Positions 1 to 5,775 of a DNA stretch of 10,955 nt are shown in pieces (positions within the stretch are counted from its first letter, which is position 1; each line of letters starts with the position of its first letter). The DNA lies in assembly GCA_035540675.1 (NCBI GenBank), contig DATLGB010000177.1, positions 1 to 10,955 on the forward strand, given 5' to 3'. Both the position numbers and the translations under genes were made by a program. Below the pieces are notes generated by a model. The model saw nothing but the letters and a program-made list of their open reading frames with translations. It did no database searches and was not told the DNA's origin. Origin of the DNA: DATLGB01 sp035540675. Lineage in GTDB: Bacteria > Actinomycetota > Thermoleophilia > Solirubrobacterales > Solirubrobacteraceae.

Positions 1-411
1 GTCGAGGATCGTCCACTCCGGCGTCGTCAGCGGGAGGTCGTGGCGGCGGGCGACGTGGTGGGCGGGGAGCGAGCGGACGCGATGGACGGCGATGCCCGGG
101 TGCCCGGCGCCCGCCCGCACGGGCGTCGTCAGCTCCGGCACGGCGGGCAGGCGAGGGAGGATCCCCCAGATGCCGGCGGCGGTGCGGTGGCTGAGGACGG
201 TGCCGTCGCAGGCGAGCACCGCCGCCCGGCAGGTCCCGAGCGGCGGCAGGTCGGAGCGGCCCACCGCGTAGACGCCGCGGAAGACGCGGAACAGCCGCTT
301 GCGGCGGACGCGGTGCTCGATGGCGCCCGCGCTCAGCCCCGCTGCGAGCAGCTGCGTCCTCGTCACCACGCCGTCCTGCCGCGCGGCCAGGAGCTGGCTT
401 TCTGCGTCCAC
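1..411 (-). CDS. AbiEi antitoxin-like / DUF559-family protein, N-terminal part (cut by left edge)
   Basis: This frame is open from a GTG start at 411-409 to the window edge, giving 137 codons with no stop; the C-terminal part lies outside. The translation has the layout common in actinobacterial proteins with an AbiEi-type winged-helix N-terminus. It starts with GVVTRTQLLAAGLS (residues 14-27, helix-turn-helix-like), followed by IEHRVRRKRLFRVFRGVYAVG (31-51), LSHRTAAGIWGI (73-84) and LPLTTPEWTILD (126-137). The last block matches the usual 'TTPxRTLLDLA' motif that precedes the nuclease-like domain in DUF559 members. Family knowledge suggests a DNA-binding protein, either a type IV antitoxin-like regulator or a Vsr/DUF559-fold protein; the missing half is needed to choose. 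The start is supported by AGGAGG at 422-417, five bases before the GTG. The gene lies 65 bases downstream of the oxidoreductase on the same strand. The frame and family are fairly sure, the function is not. Confidence 0.8.
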   Translation of the reverse strand, partial: MDAESQLLAARQDGVVTRTQLLAAGLSAGAIEHRVRRKRLFRVFRGVYAVGRSDLPPLGTCRAAVLACDGTVLSHRTAAGIWGILPRLPAVPELTTPVRAGAGHPGIAVHRVRSLPAHHVARRHDLPLTTPEWTILD

Positions 412-441
412 GTGCTCCTCCTAGGGGCGTGGACGCAGAAA
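399..441 (-). promoter_or_regulatory. Perfect 14-bp inverted repeat enclosing RBS and start codon
   Basis: Positions 399-412 (TTTCTGCGTCCACG) and 428-441 (CGTGGACGCAGAAA) are exact reverse complements, separated by 15 bases. In the minus-strand transcript this is a 14-bp hairpin. Its loop carries AGGAGG (422-417), and the 3' arm contains the GTG start codon (411-409) of the AbiEi-like gene. Such a hairpin could hide the start codon from the ribosome. As DNA it could instead be a palindromic operator for the gene product. There is no T-run after either arm, so it does not look like a standard intrinsic terminator. The repeat is seen directly; its role is inferred. Confidence 0.5.
417..422 (-). 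promoter_or_regulatory. Shine-Dalgarno AGGAGG of the AbiEi-like gene
   Basis: AGGAGG on the minus strand lies 5 bases before the GTG at 411. It sits in the loop of the inverted repeat and is part of the self-complementary CCTAGG. It is one of the few strong ribosome binding sites in the window and decides the start of this gene. Confidence 0.6.
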
Positions 442-476
442 TTCGCCCCCACGGGAGCCCGGCGGTGCGGCGGGGA

Positions 477-1643
477 CTACGCCGCGACGGCGTCGCGCGG
501 GCGCTCCGGCACCCGCGGCGACGCGAGCGGCGGCGCCGGCAGCGCCCGCTCCGGCGAGACGATGTCGAGGTACTTCTGAAAGCCCCAGTGGCTGACGCGG
601 CGGCGGCGGAACAGCCACACGAAGAAGTCGAGGACCGGCCCGTGGACGTGGCGGATCGACTGCTGGCCGCGGTAGATCGCCTCCCACTTGTGCCGGTGCG
701 AGGCGGAGTCCGCGGCGTAGCGGCGCAGCGCGTCGGCGCGGGTCTGGCGACCCTCGAGCACGGCCCGGATCTCGCGCCCGCAGACGATCCCGAACACGAG
801 CGCCGGGCGGATGCCCTCGGCGGTGACCGGGAAGCAGTGGCCGGCGGAGTCGCCGACGAAGAACACGCCGTCCTCGGCGGCCGGGCGCAGGCGGTGCGGG
901 ATCCAGTTGCCCTGGTAGCGGATCGCGTCGTGGCCGGTGTCGCGCGCGAGCGACACCGTCGGCTGCTTGACGTGCACGCGCGGGTCGTAGGCGCCGACGC
1001 CGATCCGCACCTCGTCGCCGGCGGCGAACGACCACGAGTAGCCGGGGGAGATGTACCTCGGGTCCAGCCACAGCTCGAGGTCGGTGCCGCTGCCGGACGG
1101 GTGCACCTCGAGGCCGCGCGACAGGGCGGCGTCGGGCGGCTGGACCGCCGGACCCGTGCCGAGGACGCGGCGCCAGCCCAGCGCGTCGACGACGAGCGGC
1201 GCCGCGAGGTCGCCGCGGTCGGTGTGCACGACGATCTCGCCGCGCTCGCCGCCCGAGCGGCCGTCGACCTTCGCCGTCTCGAACTCCGCGCCGTCGCACT
1301 GCTCCCACAGCAGCTCGCACAGCCGGCGGTAGTCGAACGTCGAGAACCGAAACGGCAGCGGCCACACCGCCCGCTGCCAGGGCGTGTGCGTCACCAGCCG
1401 GCCGAAGGTCTGCTTGATCGAGGCCTCGAGCCCCATGTGCTCGAGCAGGGTGGTGGGCGCCGCGCAGGCGCTCGTCTGCTTCTCGCCGATCTCGTAGCGG
1501 TCGACGACCAGCACGCGCGCGCCCGTGCCGCGCAGCTCGCGCGCGACCGCGAGCCCGCCGAACGACGCGCCGCAGATCACGACGTCGTAGCGGCCGGTCA
1601 GCGGCGTCCGCTCCGCGCCGCGCTTGGTCGCTCTCCTGGGCAC
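477..1643 (-). CDS. FAD-dependent oxidoreductase, geranylgeranyl reductase-like family
   Basis: This is a 388-residue flavoprotein of the GR2/p-hydroxybenzoate-hydroxylase fold. The N-terminal Rossmann motif YDVVICGASFGG (19-30) is followed by an acidic residue at the end of strand 2 (VLVVDR, D48). The second FAD-contact motif is GDSAGHCFPVTAEGI, starting near residue 264. This architecture is shared by geranylgeranyl reductases, lycopene cyclase-like enzymes and related halogenases/hydroxylases. Between the motifs lie TSACAAP (about 57-63) and a WSF/GVGAYDP stretch of the substrate domain. The likely reaction is FAD-dependent reduction or oxidation of a lipid or isoprenoid substrate; the exact substrate is unknown. 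The start is uncertain. GTG at 1643 has no upstream Shine-Dalgarno, while AGGAGAG lies inside codons 3-5. A TATAGC box ends 10 bases upstream, which fits a leaderless message. No ATG, GTG or TTG lies between codon 1 and the Rossmann motif. The gene is divergent from rpsA and has no obvious pathway partner here. Confidence 0.88.
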   Translation of the reverse strand: MPRRATKRGAERTPLTGRYDVVICGASFGGLAVARELRGTGARVLVVDRYEIGEKQTSACAAPTTLLEHMGLEASIKQTFGRLVTHTPWQRAVWPLPFRFSTFDYRRLCELLWEQCDGAEFETAKVDGRSGGERGEIVVHTDRGDLAAPLVVDALGWRRVLGTGPAVQPPDAALSRGLEVHPSGSGTDLELWLDPRYISPGYSWSFAAGDEVRIGVGAYDPRVHVKQPTVSLARDTGHDAIRYQGNWIPHRLRPAAEDGVFFVGDSAGHCFPVTAEGIRPALVFGIVCGREIRAVLEGRQTRADALRRYAADSASHRHKWEAIYRGQQSIRHVHGPVLDFFVWLFRRRRVSHWGFQKYLDIVSPERALPAPPLASPRVPERPRDAVAA

Positions 1644-1653
1644 GGGCGATGAG

Positions 1654-1659
1654 GCTATA
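1654..1659 (-). promoter_or_regulatory. Candidate -10 element for the oxidoreductase gene
   Basis: TATAGC on the minus strand matches four of six bases of TATAAT, ten bases before the GTG start at 1643. No convincing -35 hexamer lies 16-19 bp upstream. If it is used, the transcript would start at or within a few bases of the start codon, giving a leaderless or nearly leaderless message. Confidence 0.3.
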
Positions 1660-1690
1660 GCGGCAGCGCCCCTCAGGTGCCCCGCCTCAC

Positions 1691-1696
1691 TAGACT
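1691..1696 (+). promoter_or_regulatory. Candidate -10 element for the rpsA operon
   Basis: TAGACT matches TATAAT at four of six positions, including the key first T, second A and last T. It lies 12 bases before the rpsA ATG at 1709. No clear -35 is visible. A start of transcription about seven bases downstream would leave a leader of only around six bases, consistent with the lack of a Shine-Dalgarno. The TAG inside it is also an in-frame stop that limits how far upstream rpsA can begin. Confidence 0.3.
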
Positions 1697-1708
1697 GCTC
1701 CGCTGCAC

Positions 1709-3151
1709 ATGAACGCCACTATCGCCATGGAAACCCCCAACGCCCGCGTGGTCGAGGGCTCCGACGGATTGCTCCTCGAGCTCGACGGCCAGATCGTCCC
1801 CAACTACGACGCCACCATCACCCCCTTCGAGGAGGGTGACGTCGTCACCGGCCAGGTCGTCCGCATCGACAAGGACGAGGTCCTGATCGACATCGGCTAC
1901 AAGAGCGAGGGGGTCATCCCGTCGCACGAGCTGTCGATCCGCAAGTCGGTCAATCCCGCGGACGAGGTCGAGCTGGGCGAAGAGGTCGATGCGCTGGTGC
2001 TCACCAAGGAGGACCAGGACGGGCGCCTGATCCTCTCCAAGAAGCGCGCCCGCTTCGAGCGCGCGTGGCGCCGCATCGAGGCCGCGGCCGACTCGGGCAT
2101 CCCGGTCGAGGGCCAGGTCATCGAGGTCGTCAAGGGCGGCCTGATCATCGACCTCGGCGTGCGCGGCTTTCTGCCCGCGTCGCTGGTCGACATCCGGCGC
2201 GTGCCGAACCTCGACGAGTACATGGGCACCTCGATCGAGTGCAAGGTCATCGAGCTCAACCGCTCCCGCAACAACGTCGTCCTCAGTCGCCGCGCGGTGC
2301 TCGAGGAGGAGCGCAAGGAGCAGCGCCAGCAGATCCTGGACCGGCTGCAGCCCGGCCTGATCATCGAGGGCCAGATCTCCAACATCGTCGACTTCGGCGC
2401 GTTCGTCGACCTCGACGGCATCGACGGCCTGATCCACATCTCCGAGCTGTCGTGGTCGCACGTCAACCACCCGAGCGAGATCCTCTCGATCGGCGACACG
2501 GTGCAGGTCAAGGTGCTCGACATCGACCGCGACCGCCAGCGCATCTCCCTGGGCCTCAAGCAGACCCAGGAGGACCCGTGGCAGCGCGTCGTCGACACCT
2601 ACTCGGTGGGCGACGAGCTCGAGGGCACCGTGACGAAGGTCGTCGCGTTCGGCGCGTTCGTCGAGATCCTCGAGGGCGTCGAGGGGCTGGTGCACATCTC
2701 CGAGCTGGCCTCGCACCACGTGGAGAACCCGCGCGAGGTCGTCTCGCCGGGTGACGACGTGCGCGTGAAGATCCTCGAGATCGACTCCGAGCGCCGGCGC
2801 CTGTCGCTGTCGGTCAAGCGCGTCGAGGGCCAGGTGCTGCCGCGCCGCTCGATCGAGGGCGACGCCGGCGACCTCGACGACATGCCGGAGCTGGGCCTGT
2901 CCGAGGACGTGTTCGCCGAGCGCGGGCCGGAGGAGACGACGGCCGGCGACGAGGCGGCCGGCGAGACGGTCGCCTCCGAGGACGTGCCGGAGGACGCCAC
3001 GACCGCCGGGGCCGGAGACGAGACCGTCGCGGAGATCCCCGAGGACGCCGATACCCAGAGCCCTTCGGGCTCGGGCACAGGCGACCAGGTGACCCGCGAG
3101 GCGCTGGATGCGCCCGGCGACGAGAGCACGCCGGGCTCCACCGTCGACTGA
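1709..3151 (+). CDS. rpsA: 30S ribosomal protein S1
   Basis: Ribosomal protein S1 binds mRNA on the 30S subunit and helps place it for translation. The 480-residue product has four S1 (OB-fold) RNA-binding domains at about 43-114, 131-198, 216-287 and 301-371. Each shows the typical GxVxxVxxFGAFVxL / HISELS pattern, most clearly in the third and fourth. The second carries VVKGGLIIDLGVRGFLPASLV (split here as 139-148 and the following stretch), a hallmark of RpsA. Four domains is the usual Gram-positive/actinobacterial form, against six in enterobacteria. The C-terminal tail of about 109 residues is unstructured in composition and very acidic. ATG 1709 is favoured because an in-frame TAG lies at 1691-1693; ATG 1727 is an alternative. 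Neither has a Shine-Dalgarno. coaE follows after 3 bases. The identification is essentially certain. Confidence 0.98.
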   Translation: MNATIAMETPNARVVEGSDGLLLELDGQIVPNYDATITPFEEGDVVTGQVVRIDKDEVLIDIGYKSEGVIPSHELSIRKSVNPADEVELGEEVDALVLTKEDQDGRLILSKKRARFERAWRRIEAAADSGIPVEGQVIEVVKGGLIIDLGVRGFLPASLVDIRRVPNLDEYMGTSIECKVIELNRSRNNVVLSRRAVLEEERKEQRQQILDRLQPGLIIEGQISNIVDFGAFVDLDGIDGLIHISELSWSHVNHPSEILSIGDTVQVKVLDIDRDRQRISLGLKQTQEDPWQRVVDTYSVGDELEGTVTKVVAFGAFVEILEGVEGLVHISELASHHVENPREVVSPGDDVRVKILEIDSERRRLSLSVKRVEGQVLPRRSIEGDAGDLDDMPELGLSEDVFAERGPEETTAGDEAAGETVASEDVPEDATTAGAGDETVAEIPEDADTQSPSGSGTGDQVTREALDAPGDESTPGSTVD

Positions 3152-3154
3152 TCG

Positions 3155-3736
3155 ATGGCGCCGCCGTTCGTCGGTCTGACCGGCGGCATCGGCGCAGGCA
3201 AGTCCGAGGCGCTCGCGGCACTCGAGCGCCTCGGCGCCGCCACCCTCTCCACCGACGCGGTGGTGCACGAGCTGTACGGCGGCGACGAGGTGCGGGCCGC
3301 CGTCGTGGCCCGCTGGGGAGACGACGTCGCCCCGGGCGGGACCGTCGACCGCGCGGCGGTCGCCCGCCGCGCCTTCGCCGACCCGGACGAGCGCGCGTGG
3401 CTCGAGGGCCTGCTGTGGCCGCTCGTCGGGCGCCGCATCCAGGAGTTCCGCGAGGCCAACGCCGGCGCGCCGGCGCTGGTGGTCGAGGTCCCGCTGCTGT
3501 TCGAGTCGGGCATGGACGCCGCGTTCGACGCCACCATCGCCGTCGTCGCCGACGAGGCGCTGCGCGCCGAGCGCGCCGGCGCCCGGGGGCACGAGTGGCT
3601 CGCCGAGCGCACGTCGCGCCAGCTCCCGCAGGAGGAGAAGGCGCGCCGGGCCACGCACGTCGTCGTCAACGACGGCAGCCTCGACGACCTCCATCACCGG
3701 CTGTCCGAGATTCTCGGCACACTGACGGGCCGGTGA
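3155..3736 (+). CDS. coaE: Dephospho-CoA kinase
   Basis: CoaE phosphorylates the 3'-hydroxyl of the ribose in dephospho-CoA using ATP, the last step of coenzyme A synthesis in the cytoplasm. The 193-residue length is standard for the single-domain enzyme. The P-loop is GLTGGIGAGKSE (7-18). It is followed by STDAVVHELY (32-41), with the conserved Asp34 expected to contact substrate. PLLFESGMD (about 113-121) and the C-terminal block RQLPQEEKARRATHVVVNDG are also typical of the family. There is no C-terminal GrpB-like extension of the kind found in mycobacterial CoaE. The ATG lies 3 bases after the rpsA stop, and its TGA overlaps the GTG of the next gene, so translation is probably coupled on both sides. 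rpsA-coaE adjacency is known in other actinobacteria. Confidence 0.97.
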   Translation: MAPPFVGLTGGIGAGKSEALAALERLGAATLSTDAVVHELYGGDEVRAAVVARWGDDVAPGGTVDRAAVARRAFADPDERAWLEGLLWPLVGRRIQEFREANAGAPALVVEVPLLFESGMDAAFDATIAVVADEALRAERAGARGHEWLAERTSRQLPQEEKARRATHVVVNDGSLDDLHHRLSEILGTLTGR

Positions 3737-4392
3737 CCACGACCCGCCACGCCCCGGCCCGCCGCCGCCGCTCGACCGGCGGGCGCCCCCGGCGCCGCGC
3801 GACGCGCGGGCAGGCCCTGCGGCGCCGGCTGGCGCTGCTGCTGGGGGCGGTCGTCCTCGGCCTGGTCGCCGCCGCCGTGATGACGCCGTGGCTGGACAAG
3901 GCCGTCCAGGAGCTGGCGCTGCCGCTGCGCCACGAGGACATCATCCGCCAGCAGGCGCGCGACAAGGACCTCGATCCCTCCCTCATCGCCGCGGTCATCT
4001 ACACCGAGTCGCGCTTCGTCGACCAGACCTCCAGCGCGGGCGCGAAGGGCCTGATGCAGATCCTGCCGTCGACCGCGGACTACATCGCGCAGAAGTCCGG
4101 CGGGACGCAGTTCGAGCAGGGGGACCTCGCGACGCCGCAGATCAACATCGCCTACGGCAGCTGGTACCTGAACTACCTGCTGCGCAAGTACCGCGGCAGC
4201 GAGGTGCTCGCGCTGGCGGCCTACAACGCCGGCGAGGGCAAGCTCGACGAGTGGCTGCGGACGGCCGCCGCGCGCGGCGAGACCTTCACCGCCGCCCGCA
4301 TCCCGTTCCCGGAGACGCGGGCGTACGTCAAGAAGGTGCTCCAGGCGCGCGCGCAGTACCGCCGCGAGTACGCGCGCGAGCTCGGGCTGTGA
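3733..4392 (+). CDS. Membrane-anchored lytic transglycosylase (SLT domain, GH23-like)
   Basis: The 219-residue protein starts at GTG 3733, which overlaps the coaE stop (GTGA). It has an N-terminus with 13 arginines in 32 residues, one hydrophobic segment (about 33-51) acting as a signal anchor, then an extracytoplasmic SLT catalytic domain (about 65-210). Family motifs are all present: YTESRF with catalytic Glu92, GLMQILP (106-112), the INIAYGSWYL helix, and AYNAG (163-167). The enzyme would cleave the MurNAc-GlcNAc bond of peptidoglycan, forming 1,6-anhydro-MurNAc ends. The long upstream open frame (from 3397) is the antisense-like shadow of coaE in another phase and was not used. The stop overlaps the next gene by another GTGA. 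Family assignment is sure; its specific role in wall growth or turnover is not known. Confidence 0.93.
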   Translation: MTTTRHAPARRRRSTGGRPRRRATRGQALRRRLALLLGAVVLGLVAAAVMTPWLDKAVQELALPLRHEDIIRQQARDKDLDPSLIAAVIYTESRFVDQTSSAGAKGLMQILPSTADYIAQKSGGTQFEQGDLATPQINIAYGSWYLNYLLRKYRGSEVLALAAYNAGEGKLDEWLRTAAARGETFTAARIPFPETRAYVKKVLQARAQYRREYARELGL

Positions 4393-5522
4393 CCGCGGCG
4401 CGCGCCGCGGTCACCGCCTTCTTCGCCCTCGACGGCTTCGTCATCAGCTCGTTCTTCGCGCGCCTGCCCGCCATCCAGGACCGGCTCCGGCTCGATGAGG
4501 GTGACCTGGCGCTGGCGCTGGCGGCGGCGGCGCTCGGACTGCTGGTCGCGCAGCCGCTGGCCGGAGCGGCCGCCGCGCGCTGGGGCAGCGCGCCGCTCGT
4601 GCGCGGTTCGGCGCTGGCCGCGTCGGCGGCGGTCGTGGGCCCCGGCATCGCCGGCTCGCTCGGCTCGCTCGTGGCCGCCACGGCGGCGATCGGCGTGGCG
4701 ACGGGGGTGCTCGACGTGAGCATGAACATCCAGGGCGTCGCGGTCGAGCGGCGCGATCGGCGCCCGATCCTGTCCTCGCTGCACGCCCTGTTCTCGCTCG
4801 GCGTGCTGGCTGGTGCGGCGACGGCCGGCGCGGCGGCGGCCGCCGGCGTGCCGGTCGGCGAGCACCTGCCGGCGGTGGCGGCCGCCGGCGCGGTCGCGAC
4901 GCTCGTCGCCGGGCGCGGGCTGCTGCCGGCCGCCGCCGACGCGCGCGCCGGCGGGCCGGCCTTCGCGCGCCCGACCCGCCGCCTGGCCGGGCTCGGCGCG
5001 ATCGCGTTCTGCGTGCTCCTCGCCGAAGGTGCCGTCGCCGACTGGAGCGCGATCCACCTGGCGGGCGAGCTGGACGCGCCGGCGGGGGTCGCCGCGCTCG
5101 GTCTCGCCGGCTTCTCGCTGGCGATGGCGGCCGGCCGGCTGGCCGGCGACCGCGTCAGCGCGCGCGTCGGCGCCGTCGCGCTCACGCGCGCCGGCGCGGC
5201 CGTCGCCGGTGCCGGCCTCGTCGGGGCCGCGTTCGCCCCCGGGGCGGGCGCCGCCATCGCCGGCTTCGCGGTCGCGGGCGCCGGCCTGTCGGCCCTGTTC
5301 CCGCTGGCGGTGCGAGCCGCCGCCGCGCGCGCGCAGGACGCGCCGGGGCCGGCGATCGCCGCCATCTCGACCACGGGCTACGCCGGCCTCGTCAGCGGTC
5401 CGCCGCTGGTCGGTCTGCTCGCCGAGGCGGTCGGCCTGCGCCTCGCACTCGGGCTCGTCCTCGGCGTCCTGTGCGCCCTCGCCGTCGTCCTCGCGCCCGC
5501 CGCCGGCGCGCCTGGTCGTTGA
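4389..5522 (+). CDS. MFS transporter, YbjJ-like
   Basis: This is a 377-residue, very alanine-rich polytopic membrane protein. About 12 hydrophobic segments can be picked out, the usual major facilitator number, though it is somewhat short for the family. The N-terminus (FVISSFFARLPAIQDRL, then LALALAAAALGLL and PLAGAAAARWGS) resembles the YbjJ-type subgroup, including the degenerate loop 2-3 motif with R-x-G-S. A second polar half-motif, AGRLAGDRVSARVG, fits the matching loop in the C-terminal half. The GTG start at 4389 overlaps the stop of the transglycosylase gene (GTGA) and has no Shine-Dalgarno of its own, so it is probably translated by coupling. Substrate and direction of transport cannot be read from the sequence; being in an operon with a cell-wall enzyme is suggestive only. 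Confidence 0.85.
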   Translation: MTAARAAVTAFFALDGFVISSFFARLPAIQDRLRLDEGDLALALAAAALGLLVAQPLAGAAAARWGSAPLVRGSALAASAAVVGPGIAGSLGSLVAATAAIGVATGVLDVSMNIQGVAVERRDRRPILSSLHALFSLGVLAGAATAGAAAAAGVPVGEHLPAVAAAGAVATLVAGRGLLPAAADARAGGPAFARPTRRLAGLGAIAFCVLLAEGAVADWSAIHLAGELDAPAGVAALGLAGFSLAMAAGRLAGDRVSARVGAVALTRAGAAVAGAGLVGAAFAPGAGAAIAGFAVAGAGLSALFPLAVRAAAARAQDAPGPAIAAISTTGYAGLVSGPPLVGLLAEAVGLRLALGLVLGVLCALAVVLAPAAGAPGR

Positions 5523-5524
5523 CG

Positions 5525-5541
5525 GACAGAGGCCGTTTGTC
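5525..5541 (+). repeat. Imperfect inverted repeat after the MFS gene
   Basis: GACAGA and TTTGTC flank a five-base centre (GGCCG), forming a 6-bp stem with one G-U pair, three bases after the MFS stop. There is no following T-run, so it is a poor intrinsic terminator; it could be a weak operator or chance. Confidence 0.2.
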
Positions 5542-5570
5542 ACGGCTCCGCCGGGGGGTAGCCGAAGGTC

Positions 5571-5765
5571 ATGGCCGTCGGCAAACTCGATCCAAGCGAT
5601 GTCCGCCGGGCTCCGGGCGTCGTCACCGGTGCGACGGCGGCCCCCGCACGCAACGCGGTGACCATCCCACCGAGCATGCTCGCCGCGGAGGTCCGCCGTT
5701 CCACCCGCGACCGCCAGACGGTGGTCGCGCGCTGGCTGCGCGAGCTGTCACGCCGCCGCAGCTGA
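5571..5765 (+). CDS. Possible small hypothetical protein (64 aa)
   Basis: An ATG at 5571 opens a 64-codon frame ending in TGA at 5763-5765, filling most of the 250-base gap between the MFS and PfkB genes. I do not recognise the protein. It is basic. The C-terminal half (PPSMLAAEVRRSTRDRQ then VVARWLRELSRRR) could form an amphipathic, arginine-rich helix, while the first half is Pro/Gly/Ala/Val-rich and probably loosely folded. In its favour are strong G/C at third positions, an ATG start, and a stop placed just 7 bases before the convergent pfkB stop without overlap. Against it are the short length, no good Shine-Dalgarno (GAAGG lies only 2 bases from the ATG, and a G-run at 5553-5558 is 12 bases away), and the ease with which open frames arise at this GC content. 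Confidence 0.45.
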   Translation: MAVGKLDPSDVRRAPGVVTGATAAPARNAVTIPPSMLAAEVRRSTRDRQTVVARWLRELSRRRS

Positions 5766-5775
5766 GCCCGGCTCA
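5763..5775. repeat. 13-bp palindrome containing both convergent stop codons
   Basis: TGAGCC-C-GGCTCA is a perfect palindrome around one central base. Its left end is the TGA of the small frame on the plus strand and its right end is the TGA of the pfkB gene on the minus strand. As RNA it gives only a 5-bp stem with a 3-base loop and no U-tract, so terminator function is doubtful. Confidence 0.3.

Noticed and set aside
441..458. Possible terminator of the oxidoreductase gene
   Set aside because: On the minus strand GCTCC and GGGGC can pair around CGTG, followed by GAATTT. The stem is only 5 bp with a G-U pair and the T-run is three bases, so it is too weak to call.
40..579. A 179-codon plus-strand open frame at the left edge
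   Set aside because: It runs antisense to the AbiEi-like gene, crosses the inverted repeat into the oxidoreductase gene, and shows no domain.
1673..3697. A 674-codon minus-strand open frame opposite rpsA and coaE
   Set aside because: Its repetitive Asp/Val/Leu/Arg composition mirrors the GAC/GTC-rich codons of rpsA. No motif is visible, and the plus strand encodes certain genes.
3397..3732. Extension of the transglycosylase frame upstream into coaE
   Set aside because: The extra residues are Arg/Ala-rich and overlap the conserved coaE frame; the GTG at 3733 gives a normal arginine-rich tail plus signal anchor.
4221..5543. A 440-codon minus-strand open frame opposite the MFS gene
   Set aside because: The product is Arg/Gly/Glu/Asp-rich low-complexity sequence produced by GC bias; the plus-strand frame has membrane helices and an overlapping coupled start.
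5553..5625. Fragments resembling a cyclic di-GMP-I (GEMM) aptamer, such as GGTAGCCG and GGCAAAC
   Set aside because: The pieces are in the wrong order for the aptamer, the GACGCAAAGCC core is missing, and the ATG of the small frame falls between them. An Infernal search with the GEMM-I model would settle it.
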